Shown here piece after piece: positions 1-9,030 of a DNA stretch of 11,577 nucleotides. The stretch covers positions 1-11,577 of the forward strand of contig JADGJC010000661.1 of NCBI GenBank assembly GCA_027596075.1, written 5' to 3'. This DNA comes from Rhizophlyctis rosea. Its lineage: Eukaryota > Chytridiomycota > Chytridiomycetes > Rhizophlyctidales > Rhizophlyctidaceae. Every line of letters begins with the position of its first letter. Position 1 is the first letter of the stretch. The position numbers were made by a program, and so were the translations under genes. The notes under the pieces are model-generated. The model was not told where the DNA came from. It saw nothing but the letters and a program-made list of their open reading frames with translations, and did not search any database.

Positions 1-279
1 GCTTACGTGTTTTTCTGTCGCACCTGTGCCACCTTGGGTGGTACATATGTGCGTGTGCGTGCGTGTACGTGTTATGTGCATTATTCAATTATCTCCATAT
101 ACATCCAAACTGTTAACACCGTGTTCATTTGAGTGTGTATTGCTTCACGCAGGTCTATCAGACCAGCAGATGCGTGCCAGGGTGACTCATAACACGTGAG
201 TCCAGCTGAGCTGAGCTAAGCGCATACAGCCCCTGCAAACAAGGATGTGAAAGGGGACTAGACGCTACTACTATGGAGA
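1..279. other. Non-coding left edge
   Basis: No open frame with family motifs or splice structure is visible on either strand. The stretch contains the GT/GC alternating tract at 48-79 and a short AGCTG-type reiteration near 203-218. I see nothing else that can be assigned. Confidence 0.6.
48..79. repeat. Alternating GT/GC simple sequence tract
   Basis: Seen directly: almost perfect purine-pyrimidine alternation of the TGTGCG/TGCGTG kind over about 30 bases. Such tracts can adopt Z-form DNA and vary in length by polymerase slippage; either role here is inference. No telomere-like tandem array adjoins it. Confidence 0.7.
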
Positions 280-1058
280 CTTTAGGGGCACACGCCTCCT
301 TTGGTACACTTGCCATAAAAGGCATCCAACTTTAAAGCTTTACGCATGAGCAATGATTTGAGTTGTTCACTTTACTTTTTTGGCTACATTGCAATGCGCT
401 CAGGCAGCACGCGTTTTGGGTGAGTAGCCTCTCATGCATTGATTCCGTTCTCAAAATGATGCAAGTTTAAGGAGCACGCACTCCCAAAAAAAATACAACG
501 GATATAGAGACACAAGAGGCACAGGCCCTATTTGGTACACTTGCCAAAAAAGCCAACGGAGTCAAAAGCTTCAAGCATGGGGCAACGCGTCGCGTTGTAC
601 ACTCTCCTTTTTTGGCTAAATTGCAATGGTCCGTGCCAGCCCCCTCCCAGCCAATGTGGCCTGTGATGCATGGTTTCTGTGATTACCATGTTCAGTGGTC
701 GGTGCTGTGCAGTGGTGCACGCAAGCACTTTTCATTATGGCCTTTGTAAGCTCAAACGACAGAACGCAGCAAGCGGCACATGTTTCAACTGATGACCGTG
801 ACTCTATCTGTTTTTTTGAATGAAAACGGACGCCTTGAAGTTGTCGCATCCTTGATAACGGAATCCATGCATCAGACCCCACACCTCAGAGGGCTCAGAC
901 GATGCCTTGCAGTTCTGCATACAAGCATTTTTTGCTATGAAGTTCTTGAGCTCAAACGACAAAGAACATCAAGGCGCGCAATTGATGATTAATAATCAAC
1001 ACTGCAGATGTATTTTTGATTGAGTACGGGCCTCTTGAACTTGCATCATTTTGATCTC

Positions 1059-1260
1059 AGAATCAATGCATCAGACGTCCATCCGACACGCGTGATGGCT
1101 CGGAGCATTGCAATTTAATCAAAAAAAAAAACTGAGCATCTGCCCCACAGACCGCAACGCGCCTCCGATTGCAATTTAACCAAAAACGTCAAGCGCCTCC
1201 GCTGACGCGTGCCCATAAAGAAAAGCGCCACCATGTGCCTCTTGTGTCTTTATATCGGGC
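1059..1260 (+). repeat. Alpha repeat module, forward copy 1
   Basis: This is the left member of the clearest direct pair. It begins near AATCAATGCATCAGAC, contains CGGAGCATTGCAATTTAATC at 1101-1120, a second related GATTGCAATTTAACC block at 1168-1182, and ends with the GTGCCTCTTGTGTCTTTATAT block near 1234-1255. The same blocks occur in the same order about 709 bases to the right. Confidence 0.75.
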
Positions 1261-1767
1261 GTCTCGGTTATCAATTAACATTTGTGCAGCTTGCTTCTGT
1301 GTGTCGTTTGAGCTTAAGAATACCACAGTAAGAATTGTTTGTATGCAGCATGAAAAGACATCGTCTGGGCTGTCCGAGTCTAATACATTGGGTCTGCTAT
1401 CAAAATTCCACAAGTTCAAGAGGTCCGTACTCTGTCAAAACATAGCTAGGGTGTTGAGCATTGATTATCAATAGTGATCTTTGTTGCGCTCTACCATTTG
1501 AGCTGCAAAACACCATAGTAAAATGAGCCTTTGTCCATTACTGGCAAAGAGCGAAAACCGAAATTGGGCGGGTATGATGAATCGATTTCGTGATCATAAT
1601 GACACAAGTTCAAGCCGTCCGTAGTTCATCAAAAATGCAGCTACAGTCGTGGTTATTAGGTAACAATTGTGCCCCTTGCAATTCTCTCTCGTTTGAGCTT
1701 CAGAATTTGATGCTCAGACATGTCTGTGAACAGCATTGCAACGGATTGAACTGTACATGAATCACGG

Positions 1768-1970
1768 AATCAATGCATCAGACACTCATTTGGGAAGGGT
1801 GCTGCCCCGGAGCATTGCAATTCAACCAAAAAGAGAAACGGAACGTGCGACCCACAAATCGCAATGACCTTCCAATTGCAGTTCAACCAAAAACGGCAGG
1901 TGCCACAACTGACGTGTGACCATAGAGGACAGCGCCGCCATGTGCCTCTTGTCTCTCTATATTGGACGGT
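1768..1970 (+). repeat. Alpha repeat module, forward copy 2
   Basis: Direct copy of 1059-1260, with the same order and spacing of blocks: AATCAATGCATCAGAC, CGGAGCATTGCAATTCAACC at 1808-1827, a second CCAATTGCAGTTCAACC block near 1872-1888, and GTGCCTCTTGTCTCTCTATAT near 1941-1961. The two copies are nearly equal in length. Beyond 1970 the sequence no longer follows the other copy. Confidence 0.75.
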
Positions 1971-1975
1971 CTCGA

Positions 1976-2611
1976 GGGCATTTTTTGAAATGTCGAAAGT
2001 GAGTGATTTTAAGCTTGTGCCTTTTATGTCTGTATATAGGTCGTTCTTCACTGGTGTAACCGGCATCTCAATAACTGCCAATCGTTATATCACTCACTGT
2101 TTCCTCAAATATATAGAAGTACAAATTGCACTTGCTGGGCCTTAGTCAGGGGCAGCCAGCAACCTGCCACACATCGCCCAGACCTTTTTTCAACATCCAC
2201 GGGATTGAGGAACCAAAAGTGACATCTTTCAGACTTGCAGTTTATTTCTTGCAAGAGGATTTGTCACACATTTTTTAGTAGCGATTTGAGGTATTGGATG
2301 CAAGAGTGCAAGGAAGTCCCAATGGTGTCATAATAACTACACCCTTGTAATCCGATGCAATGATTCACAACCCCTCTGATAAGGTCATAATAATTGTGAG
2401 ATTAATGCTGGGTGGTGACCTCCATGGTATTGTGTTCCCTTTTCCCTATGCTACTAAATAATTATGAATCCCATGATGATCGTTTGTGTTAAAAAGGGTC
2501 AAGGGTCAAGCTAACCAAGCAACCTCCTCTCAAATCCACCGCATCAGCATCATCACTTCGCACCGTTGTTTACATTCATATATACAACAAAGGCATGATT
2601 GTTTGCTCCTG
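1976..2611. other. Intergenic sequence without recognisable features
   Basis: No family-like coding frame or RNA gene is visible. The region lies 3' of the minus-strand CAF-1 model (stop at 2612-2614), so its right part presumably includes that gene's 3' UTR. A short CATAATAA motif recurs near 2330 and 2387. No clear AATAAA on the minus strand was identified close to the stop. Confidence 0.5.
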
Positions 2612-4166
2612 CTACAAAGGCGACAATTCGTTTCCACTTTGTTCTGTCCCTAACGGGCGCAACTGTGACAAACACAGTTCCGCGGCATCCTTCAGAACTT
2701 TGTCGACGGAACTCTGACCAAACAAACGAGAGATGTCCGTGTGAAGTTTCGCCGAAACCTTGATACAAATTGATGAATCGCCTGGAGGAAGACCAAGGCA
2801 GTGTTCGAGGGGAGTGGGACTTACTTCAGCCGGCATGTTTCCGCGCGCGATGATCTTCCCAAGGATCTTCAGACAGTACTTCTTCACGCCGGTCCATTTG
2901 TCTTTTGGTGGTTGGTTCGGATGTTCTTGCCACTACGTCGAGCCAGTCACACATCTGCACCTCTCGTCAACAGATCACGCGCATTCTCACCTCGCTCTTG
3001 CCCAACTGCTCCCGCACAACGTCCACAATATCCCGCCATGCGGCGACATCCCCGTCATATGTATCCATTGCGGAATGGAGCTGCGTGAAATACCGTCAGC
3101 GAACAGTCCTCGTCATGCAAATCTCGCAAAAAACTCACCAAAACGCAACAATACCCAGCATCTTCCGGCGGCGGTGCATCGCGCAAAATCTGGAGAATGG
3201 CCGGAACCAAGCTGCAGCCGATCTGCGTCGCATCCCGGATGATGTTTTCATCCGCGCAATTAACGAAGAAACAGAGTAAGCGTAGCTGAAAACATCAATC
3301 CCTGTTAGCGTTTGGTCGTCTCCATGCCCATCATTTACGAGTGGACTCACGGCATTCTTGACCCGCCCCGTTCTCGAATCTGCACATATCCATTAGCATG
3401 TGAAAATCCGCTCACTAACAGCGATATATAGTCCTACCAGAACCGTCCCGTTCCTGCACGCAGCTTCTGATTCCCTCAAAAAGACTCGAGTGACTAATGA
3501 AGCTCTTCCATTTCGCCTCAAAGATGCCCCTGCAAGATCATTTAGTTCAAAGACTCGAAAGCGCAAAACCCTGACTTTGTAGAACTCACCCTTCCGCATT
3601 ATCACCGCCTCTCATTTTTCCAATCAAGTAGCTGGCATGATTCCCCAAAAACCGGAAGCACCGACTTTGAAGATCACTCCGAACAGAGCTGCAACACAAA
3701 TGAGTCCCATATCGCCACATGTATCACACACTTGCAAACTTACTTGACGGTTGCGTTGATGAGTTGTTCAATCAGACCCTAACAAATAACAAATGGTCAT
3801 CCCATGCCTCTGATGGAAGCAATTCACTAGCCATTCCATACCTCAGGAGCATCCGCAAGCGACTTCGCCTGATCATCCACCAATAGATTCATCTCGCTCA
3901 AGCATTCGTCCGGATTAGTCACTGACTGACGGGATTTGAGTTCTAACCGAGTGAACACTTCTCCACGTTCATTCGAAACAGTGCCAGTGAGATTCTCACT
4001 TTCCGCCACACTGCCCGTTGTTTGCACTTGCGATTGCCTGAATACTGCGTCAGCGACGTCATTTAGGCATGTTCGAGATGATAAATATGACATACGATGA
4101 GGGACGCGACGGGCTAAGGTACGCCATGATCGAATTTTGTTCAGGTGGGATCTCACTGTTATTGCG
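2612..4166 (-). other. C-terminal extension of the CAF-1 model, or a separate downstream gene
   Basis: Ten exons (4166-4096 to 2758-2612) continue the CAF-1 frame for about 337 residues after a Ser/Pro/Lys-rich tail. The deduced protein looks alpha-helical, with Leu/Ile/Ala/Val-rich segments such as LIEQLINATV, NALRLLCFFVNCADENII and KKYCLKILGKII; an ARM/HEAT-like fold is possible, but I do not recognise the family. All nine internal introns are GT-AG, 55-66 bp, and phase-consistent. The joining introns (4167-4220, 4038-4095) have strong sites (GTAAGT...CTCAG and GTATGT...TTCAG). Alternative: CAF-1 reads through 4221 and stops at TGA 4059-4061, and a second gene starts at an ATG such as 4125-4127 (in phase) or 4091-4093. 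That would leave no room for its promoter outside CAF-1 exons, so I favour one gene, with moderate confidence. Confidence 0.5.
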
Positions 4167-7100
4167 CTGAGCAGTGCCGTCAGATTGGTTGATGCGATTA
4201 AATGGAGAAGGTCCACTTACAGGAGTGACCGATCTATCACTTGTGGTCGATGTGCTTTGTCGTTTTGTTTTTGGTTTGGGAGTTGCGGAAGGTGAGACGA
4301 ACAGTGATGACGGAGGAGCAGAACTTGGTGAGCCCGACGCCGCCGCCGAAGATGCCACGTCTGCCTTCAAATGCCAGCACGCTTTCTGTAAAGGTCGACA
4401 ATTAGTCACTGTTGCATCTACCGAATCCTTTGGTCGAACTCACCGAATCGCCGTCCTTCTTATCGCGGACAGCAATCTCACGAATCTTCTGCTCGACAGT
4501 CGCCTTTTTCAAATCCGGATATCTGCAGTACCGTTAGTTGGATGTTTGCACTCCAAGTATATTCATACGTGCAACATACTTTGATCTGAAATCTTCCACA
4601 AGTTTCGATATGGAAGCATTGCTTCCTTTGATATGCTTTGGAAAACGTAAGCATATGCCCCCATTCCAAACTAAAATCATCACTCACCGTGATTAGGACC
4701 GCTAGAAGGTCATCAGGAAATGTAGACTTGCGTGAACCGGGCGTCTTCGGCTTAGTGATAGGTGAATCGGTAGTTCGAATTGGTGGTTGAAAAGGATCTG
4801 AAGGTTTATCTAAAATAATGTGCCTGTCAATCCCAATGCTGTACTGACGCCTCTCGTATGGCACTTACTGGTGAGCGTAACCAAGCGGTATTGCGCCAAG
4901 GGATGCATAGACATATCCGCAAACTCGTCCTCAAATGTTGGCCCAATTATGATGGGTACGAGGGGCTCCAACATGCGTCTTCTTGGTGCTTCAAGTTCTC
5001 GTTCTGGGGGGGTCGGTGAATATTGCAAGTGCGTTCTGAGCATTCGTAACCGACGATTGTCTACACACCACCATCCCCCATATCATCATCGTCCTTTTCT
5101 CCACCCTCATCGTCCGAGAGGTAGCCATGGGGCACTAACCACCCAGGGTCCTCCTCTTCCTGAAACCCAGCATCATCTTCCTCTTCTTCTTCGTCTTCAC
5201 TCTTCAGCTCCTCTCCAGGCTCATCCTCTTCCCATTCATCGGCACTGTCTACCTCATAATCCAATGCGCGGTCCCGTCCCCAAGGTCTTCTTCCGCTGAT
5301 GCTCTCACTCTGCGTCGTCCAAATACCTGCATCCGCGTTCAGTTTGCGCATTGGTCACATCCGCAGCAAAGGTGGTACACACCCCAATACGGAGGACGTA
5401 TTTGACCTCCAAATTGTAATAGCTTCCATTTGTGCGATCGCACATCGCCACTGCTGATATCATCGTCGGTTTCCATGCTGGAATTGTGTTCCTGGTGCAA
5501 AGCTCGTGCGGCGGTCATGTAATCTTCTCGGGCATGTGTTACATTGCCAAGGAATTCGTCTCGCAAATCTGCGAGGTCGACGTCACTTCACAGTTGCTCA
5601 CTTTTGCGCATGACGGTCTCTTACCGTCAACAGATTTTTCATTTTGAAACAGACTTCCCAAAATATCCGTCGGCACCTCTCTCCAGAATATATTCTCGAC
5701 AGCCATCTCCGAATTCTCCTTGCAGTGAAATGGTGGAAACCGCTCCCAAAGGTCATGTTGCGTTTCGGATGCTGGACTTGCGCGTGAGATGAATGTTGCT
5801 ATCTGCATTGGCTATGCTGTCTTACCGATTTCAACATCCTTCTTCCGTTCCTCCTTTTTTACAGGTGTAAAGAAGCCCATCAAGCTCTTCTGGCTTTGTG
5901 CCTTCTTGAATTCCTCCGCCTCATGTGAAGATTTTTTCTCCGCCTCCTAAAAAGCGCGTTAGGAAGTGTACATCAAATTCGCCCTTTCAGGCAACCACCT
6001 TCCGGTCCTTCTCGGCCTTGCGCTCAGCTGCCTTCCTGTCCTTTTCTGCTGCTTTCTCGGCCACCTTCCGCTCCCTCTCAGCAGCTCGTTCTGCTGCTTT
6101 GAGTTCCTTCTCGGCCGCCCGTTCTGCGGCTTTTAGTTCCTTTTGCTTTTCCTTCGCAGGAGTGGATGCGTCCTGCAAAGTCAACCGCACGTCAATCATG
6201 ATGTGTGCGCATCTTCAGATCGTGTCCAAATTACCTGCACAACGCCATTGTGAGACGTCTTTGAAGATTCATTGCGTTACTAAAATAAAAAGCAATTTGG
6301 GTTCTGCACGCTTTATTACCAGTTTTGCTTTCGTCGCTCGCTTAGCGTTGAACAACGCTGTTTTGTCGTCCTCCGAAAGAGTTTCGAATGTGGACTTCAA
6401 TGTTTTGGCAGCCTGATATGACATTGAGTACCGTTTACGCTTTGCTCACAGCTCAGTCACGGCCACCTCTTCTCGAAAAGTTCGTCGACCCTTTATTATT
6501 TGTCTCATTTCCATGGGGAAGTAGCACATTTCTTCCACCTCCCATCGCCAGATAGCCAAATGCTGCAAAGTGGGACATTAGACAATCAGCTTGCTGTGAG
6601 AGGCGAACGCACGTACAGATGGTGCATGTTTGCTGTCTTGCAAACCATAATTTCGACGTTGCGCAATTTCGTCTATGGCATTTTGGATCACCGTATCTGA
6701 CAAGCAGTTGCCGCCTGCAAAGCACAATCGTGAGCTTTCTGTAGTCATTGTTGTTTACAAATATCCCCACCTGTGTCTCCGTCGCCACCCTCAATGGCAG
6801 CGGGATATAACTGCCGCTTCACCGATTTTGTCAGGCGTGCTAAGTCAAGATCGCTGTAGTGGCGCATTGATGAGTATGACAACGTGTGCACAAATCAACA
6901 TGACTGATTACCTCTCTTCCACTAGCTTAGCAAGTAATCCCTTGAATTCAGCAGGAAATTGTGACCACGACTGCCTTTGCTCATCCGTTTGTGAAAAAAA
7001 TGACCCGAGCTCTATCACAGTATTAGCGAGTACATATGCATACCGTAATCCACTTGATATACCTGTGATTGTTGCTGGTTGTCCTGGAAGATTTAGTTTC

Positions 7101-7917
7101 TTCTCATGGAAAATCACCTTACCGTTTCGAATTTCGGCCGCTGGTGCCTTCAGTAGGAACATGCAAGTGAGGAAACATTCGCCAAATATGTTGACCCTCC
7201 ATCTCTCACCAGCGCATTCTCGGTTTGACTTTTATCTGCATTCACAATAATCATAAAGAACTTTTTCCAAACAAAGTGGTGTGCGTATAACAATCCATAC
7301 CGATTTTCTGTCGTTTCCTCGCCGTCGATGCTGACAATATAGGCGGGCTTTAGCGGACATGTTTGAGGGCAAGAAAACAAGCGTGTTTCACCTGAAGCAT
7401 TATTTCCACCATTGTCATTTACTGTGTTTGGAGTTCCTGCTGGTTACGGCCGATCAAAATACGTATTCAGACCCATTTATGTAGGAAAAATGAGACGCCC
7501 ACCTTCAGCTAAGAAGCATAAACAGTAAGTCACACGGTACACTCCCACAACTCCTTAGTGAACCAACCTTGAGGATCCTTCCGTTTCTTGTCCACGCTCG
7601 CAGGACTTCCGACAGGGGTCACCAACAATGGTGCATAGTCTTCTTTCACTGAGGGAGATTTACCACAAGATTCCTCCGGAGTGAATTGTGCCGTATCTAT
7701 GTCCATAGCCGTCGGCGAGCTTCTCGATGAAGGGCAGGCAACAGTTTCTGCGGGTTGCGCTGTACGAATATTGACGTTAACAGGTGATAGGGGTGAAATA
7801 GGTAAGTCGTCACCTCGCACCTTTGGTTGTGACCTCCCCTTTCTCTTGCGGCTTGAAAAATGTGTGCAGTGTGCTACATTTTGCCGGCGTTGAGTTTCTT
7901 GAACCTTTTGGCGGCAT
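2612..7917 (-). CDS. Chromatin assembly factor 1 large subunit (p150), multi-exon, with C-terminal extension
   Basis: CAF-1 deposits newly made histone H3-H4 behind replication forks; its large subunit binds histones, DNA and PCNA. Exons, 5' to 3': 7917-7821, 7759-7568, 7439-7392, 7330-7301, 7235-7210, 7147-7063, 7011-6912, 6853-6771, 6714-6617, 6562-6467, 6412-6320, 6258-6235, 6172-5999, 5946-5826, 5771-5625, 5568-5383, 5326-5069, 5003-4869, 4809-4688, 4635-4580, 4522-4444, 4385-4221, 4166-4096, 4037-3842, 3778-3744, 3688-3590, 3529-3438, 3379-3351, 3285-3139, 3080-2991, 2932-2825, 2758-2612. They join in frame to 1142 codons. Marks: PIP-like CSTLHTFF (14-21), basic RKRQK (117-121), AKLVEESD (187-194), IDEIAQRRNYG (234-244), Lys/Glu/Arg coiled coil (about 325-397), PIP box QKSLMGFF (401-408), RPPYWG (529-534), acidic stretch with VPHGYLS (about 556-616), winged-helix region (about 695-760). 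The first-exon ATG is supported only by the PIP-like motif. The small exons before 7147, the exon at 6235-6258 and the donor at 6467 (alternative 6461) are the least certain. Family membership is secure. Confidence 0.88.
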
Positions 7918-8431
7918 ATTTATGTGGCGAGGCAGAGTAGCTGCCCCTTCGTACGCCTCAGAATTGCCTACTGCAATCAAGCCGAATGGAATTTTCCCAC
8001 GAGGGGTGTTTCAAGATTGACAGGTGGAGGTGGGTCGTGGGAGGGTGCGAGTAGTGGGAGGAGCACACAAGAGACATGTCATTGTCCAGCCACATCGGAC
8101 AAACCGGAGGGGGACAATATTGTGAGAACAAATTTGGTTAAATTGGAAGGATGACAGTGCCACCAATTGTGACGCCACCAATGACCATGCACCAGTGCAG
8201 TGCAACGCATCAATCCTCTCCAAGACTCGGCCTGGTGTGATTTTTCCTGCAGTTCCTTTCAACGCAACTTGACCACCAATTCCCATACTTGTTTCTTGGA
8301 CTGCAGAACTTCTCCATTGCTGGCGGACAAATAAGGCGGTCCTGGCTTCAAGTACCCTTTACACCGTTCAACTGTGGTTCGCAAGGCAACTTCGACTGAA
8401 ACCGCTCAAACCGACTACTGCACCTGTCAGC
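7918..8431. promoter_or_regulatory. Shared head-to-head promoter region
   Basis: The 514 bases separate the divergent starts of the CAF-1 gene (ATG at 7915-7917, minus) and the Angel-type gene (ATG at 8432, plus). Three CCAAT pentamers on the plus strand, each preceded by CA or CCA, lie at 8163-8167, 8178-8182 and 8276-8280, at distances upstream of the plus-strand start typical for CCAAT-binding factor sites. No clear TATA box was identified at a sensible distance from the plus-strand start. Joint regulation is inference. Confidence 0.5.
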
Positions 8432-9030
8432 ATGTCCAACTACAGCCGCAACCAACACTGGGGGCACAGGTCGGGAAGAAACGACGGCGACACTGGCCGC
8501 GCGTACCACAACTCCTATCACGACGAATCTTCCTCCTCGCGCCAGCACCAACGGTGGACCTCCGATAATGACCGTCCTGATGAAGGCAGTTTCTCGTCCG
8601 ACCACCGCCAAACACGTCGCAACTCACTTGAGCGGGATCGCGAAAGGTAACACGTCCTGCCCTCTACACCGTTTTCGGACGCTGAATATTGAAACATTAC
8701 AGGACTGGATATGCTCAGCCACAGGAAGACAGGGATTCTCGTTATGGGCACCACTCCTCACAGCGCGGCGGATATCATCGGAATTCCTATGACGACCGCA
8801 CGTACCAAAGTAGTTCACGGTATTCCGGAGGCACGTCTCGCTCAGGCGCTACTTACCCAGCACATCGATATCAGAGTCGTGAGTTCCACGGCTCATCATA
8901 TGACGCCGGAAGTCACTCTGGACGACGCTACGAGGGTTATCAGCGGGACTCTTATGGTTCGTCGCGCAGCTCATATCATGGGAATGGAAGATATCAGTCA
9001 CATGAACAGGGGAGGGTACGTGGCAAAAGG
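8432..9030 (+). other. Low-complexity Tyr/Ser/Gly/Arg-rich tail of the Angel-type protein
   Basis: Residues 1 to about 175 are dominated by S, Y, R, G, H, Q and N, with repeated SSY, RY and GSSY-like units and one RGG-like QRGGY. They are followed by an RS/RD-rich segment at about 176-197. The catalytic domain begins near residue 228. Such composition is typical of disordered segments of RNA-binding proteins that self-associate; that role here is inference. The tail is split by the first intron (8647-8702) with no change in composition, which supports that splice. Confidence 0.8.

Larger units (their letters stand above)
280..1975. repeat. Mosaic cluster of diverged repeats in both orientations
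   Basis: Two recurring modules are visible. Module alpha has a core like CGGAGCATTGCAATT, then a CAACCAAAAA-type stretch, and ends in GCCTCTTGTGTCTCTATAT. It lies forward at about 1059-1260 and 1768-1970, and inverted at about 289-400 and 503-627. Module beta carries AGCTCAAACGAC and ends in ACTTGCATCATTTTGA followed by AATCAATGCATCAGAC. It lies forward at about 719-877 and 913-1076, and inverted, partly truncated, at about 1270-1350, 1390-1530 and 1582-1737, with a tail fragment at 429-470. Copies differ by many substitutions and small indels, so the cluster is old. No terminal inverted repeat, target duplication or coding domain was recognised; short open frames inside are not shared between copies. 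It could be a degenerate non-autonomous transposon family or a rearranged satellite. Confidence 0.75.

Noticed and set aside
528..1474. Short open frames on both strands (66-101 codons)
   Set aside because: They lie in the repeat cluster, are not conserved between repeat copies and show no recognisable protein features.
280..1975. CRISPR array or telomeric/subtelomeric tandem array
   Set aside because: Repeat blocks are long, diverged, irregularly spaced and in both orientations, unlike either structure.
2760..3279. Overlapping plus-strand open frames of 95-160 codons
   Set aside because: They lie opposite phase-consistent minus-strand exons (2825-2932, 2991-3080, 3139-3285), have Cys/His/Pro-rich composition without any family motif, and run straight across the intron sequences of the minus gene.
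2612..4037. C-terminal extension as a TOG/XMAP215-type domain
   Set aside because: A passing resemblance in one helix did not extend: the expected conserved blocks of that domain do not appear in the following exons, so no family is named.
4820..5299. Plus-strand 159-codon frame, His/Pro/Leu-rich
   Set aside because: Antisense of the acidic and RPPYWG-following exons of CAF-1; its composition is simply the complement of the GAA/GAT-rich coding strand.
6280..6319. A 40-nt intron ending at the TTTTAG near 6280
   Set aside because: It would put a TAA stop as the next codon and is shorter than every other intron; the acceptor at 6259 gives 61 bp and keeps the frame.
5925..6416. Plus-strand frame with Ser-Ala-Ala-Phe repeats
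   Set aside because: It is the mirror of the Lys/Glu/Arg-Ala coiled coil encoded on the minus strand; the minus frame matches CAF-1 and the plus frame matches nothing.
6675..7250. Plus-strand 191-codon frame
   Set aside because: Antisense to five CAF-1 exons including the AKLVEESD and IAQRRNYG regions; no independent motif.
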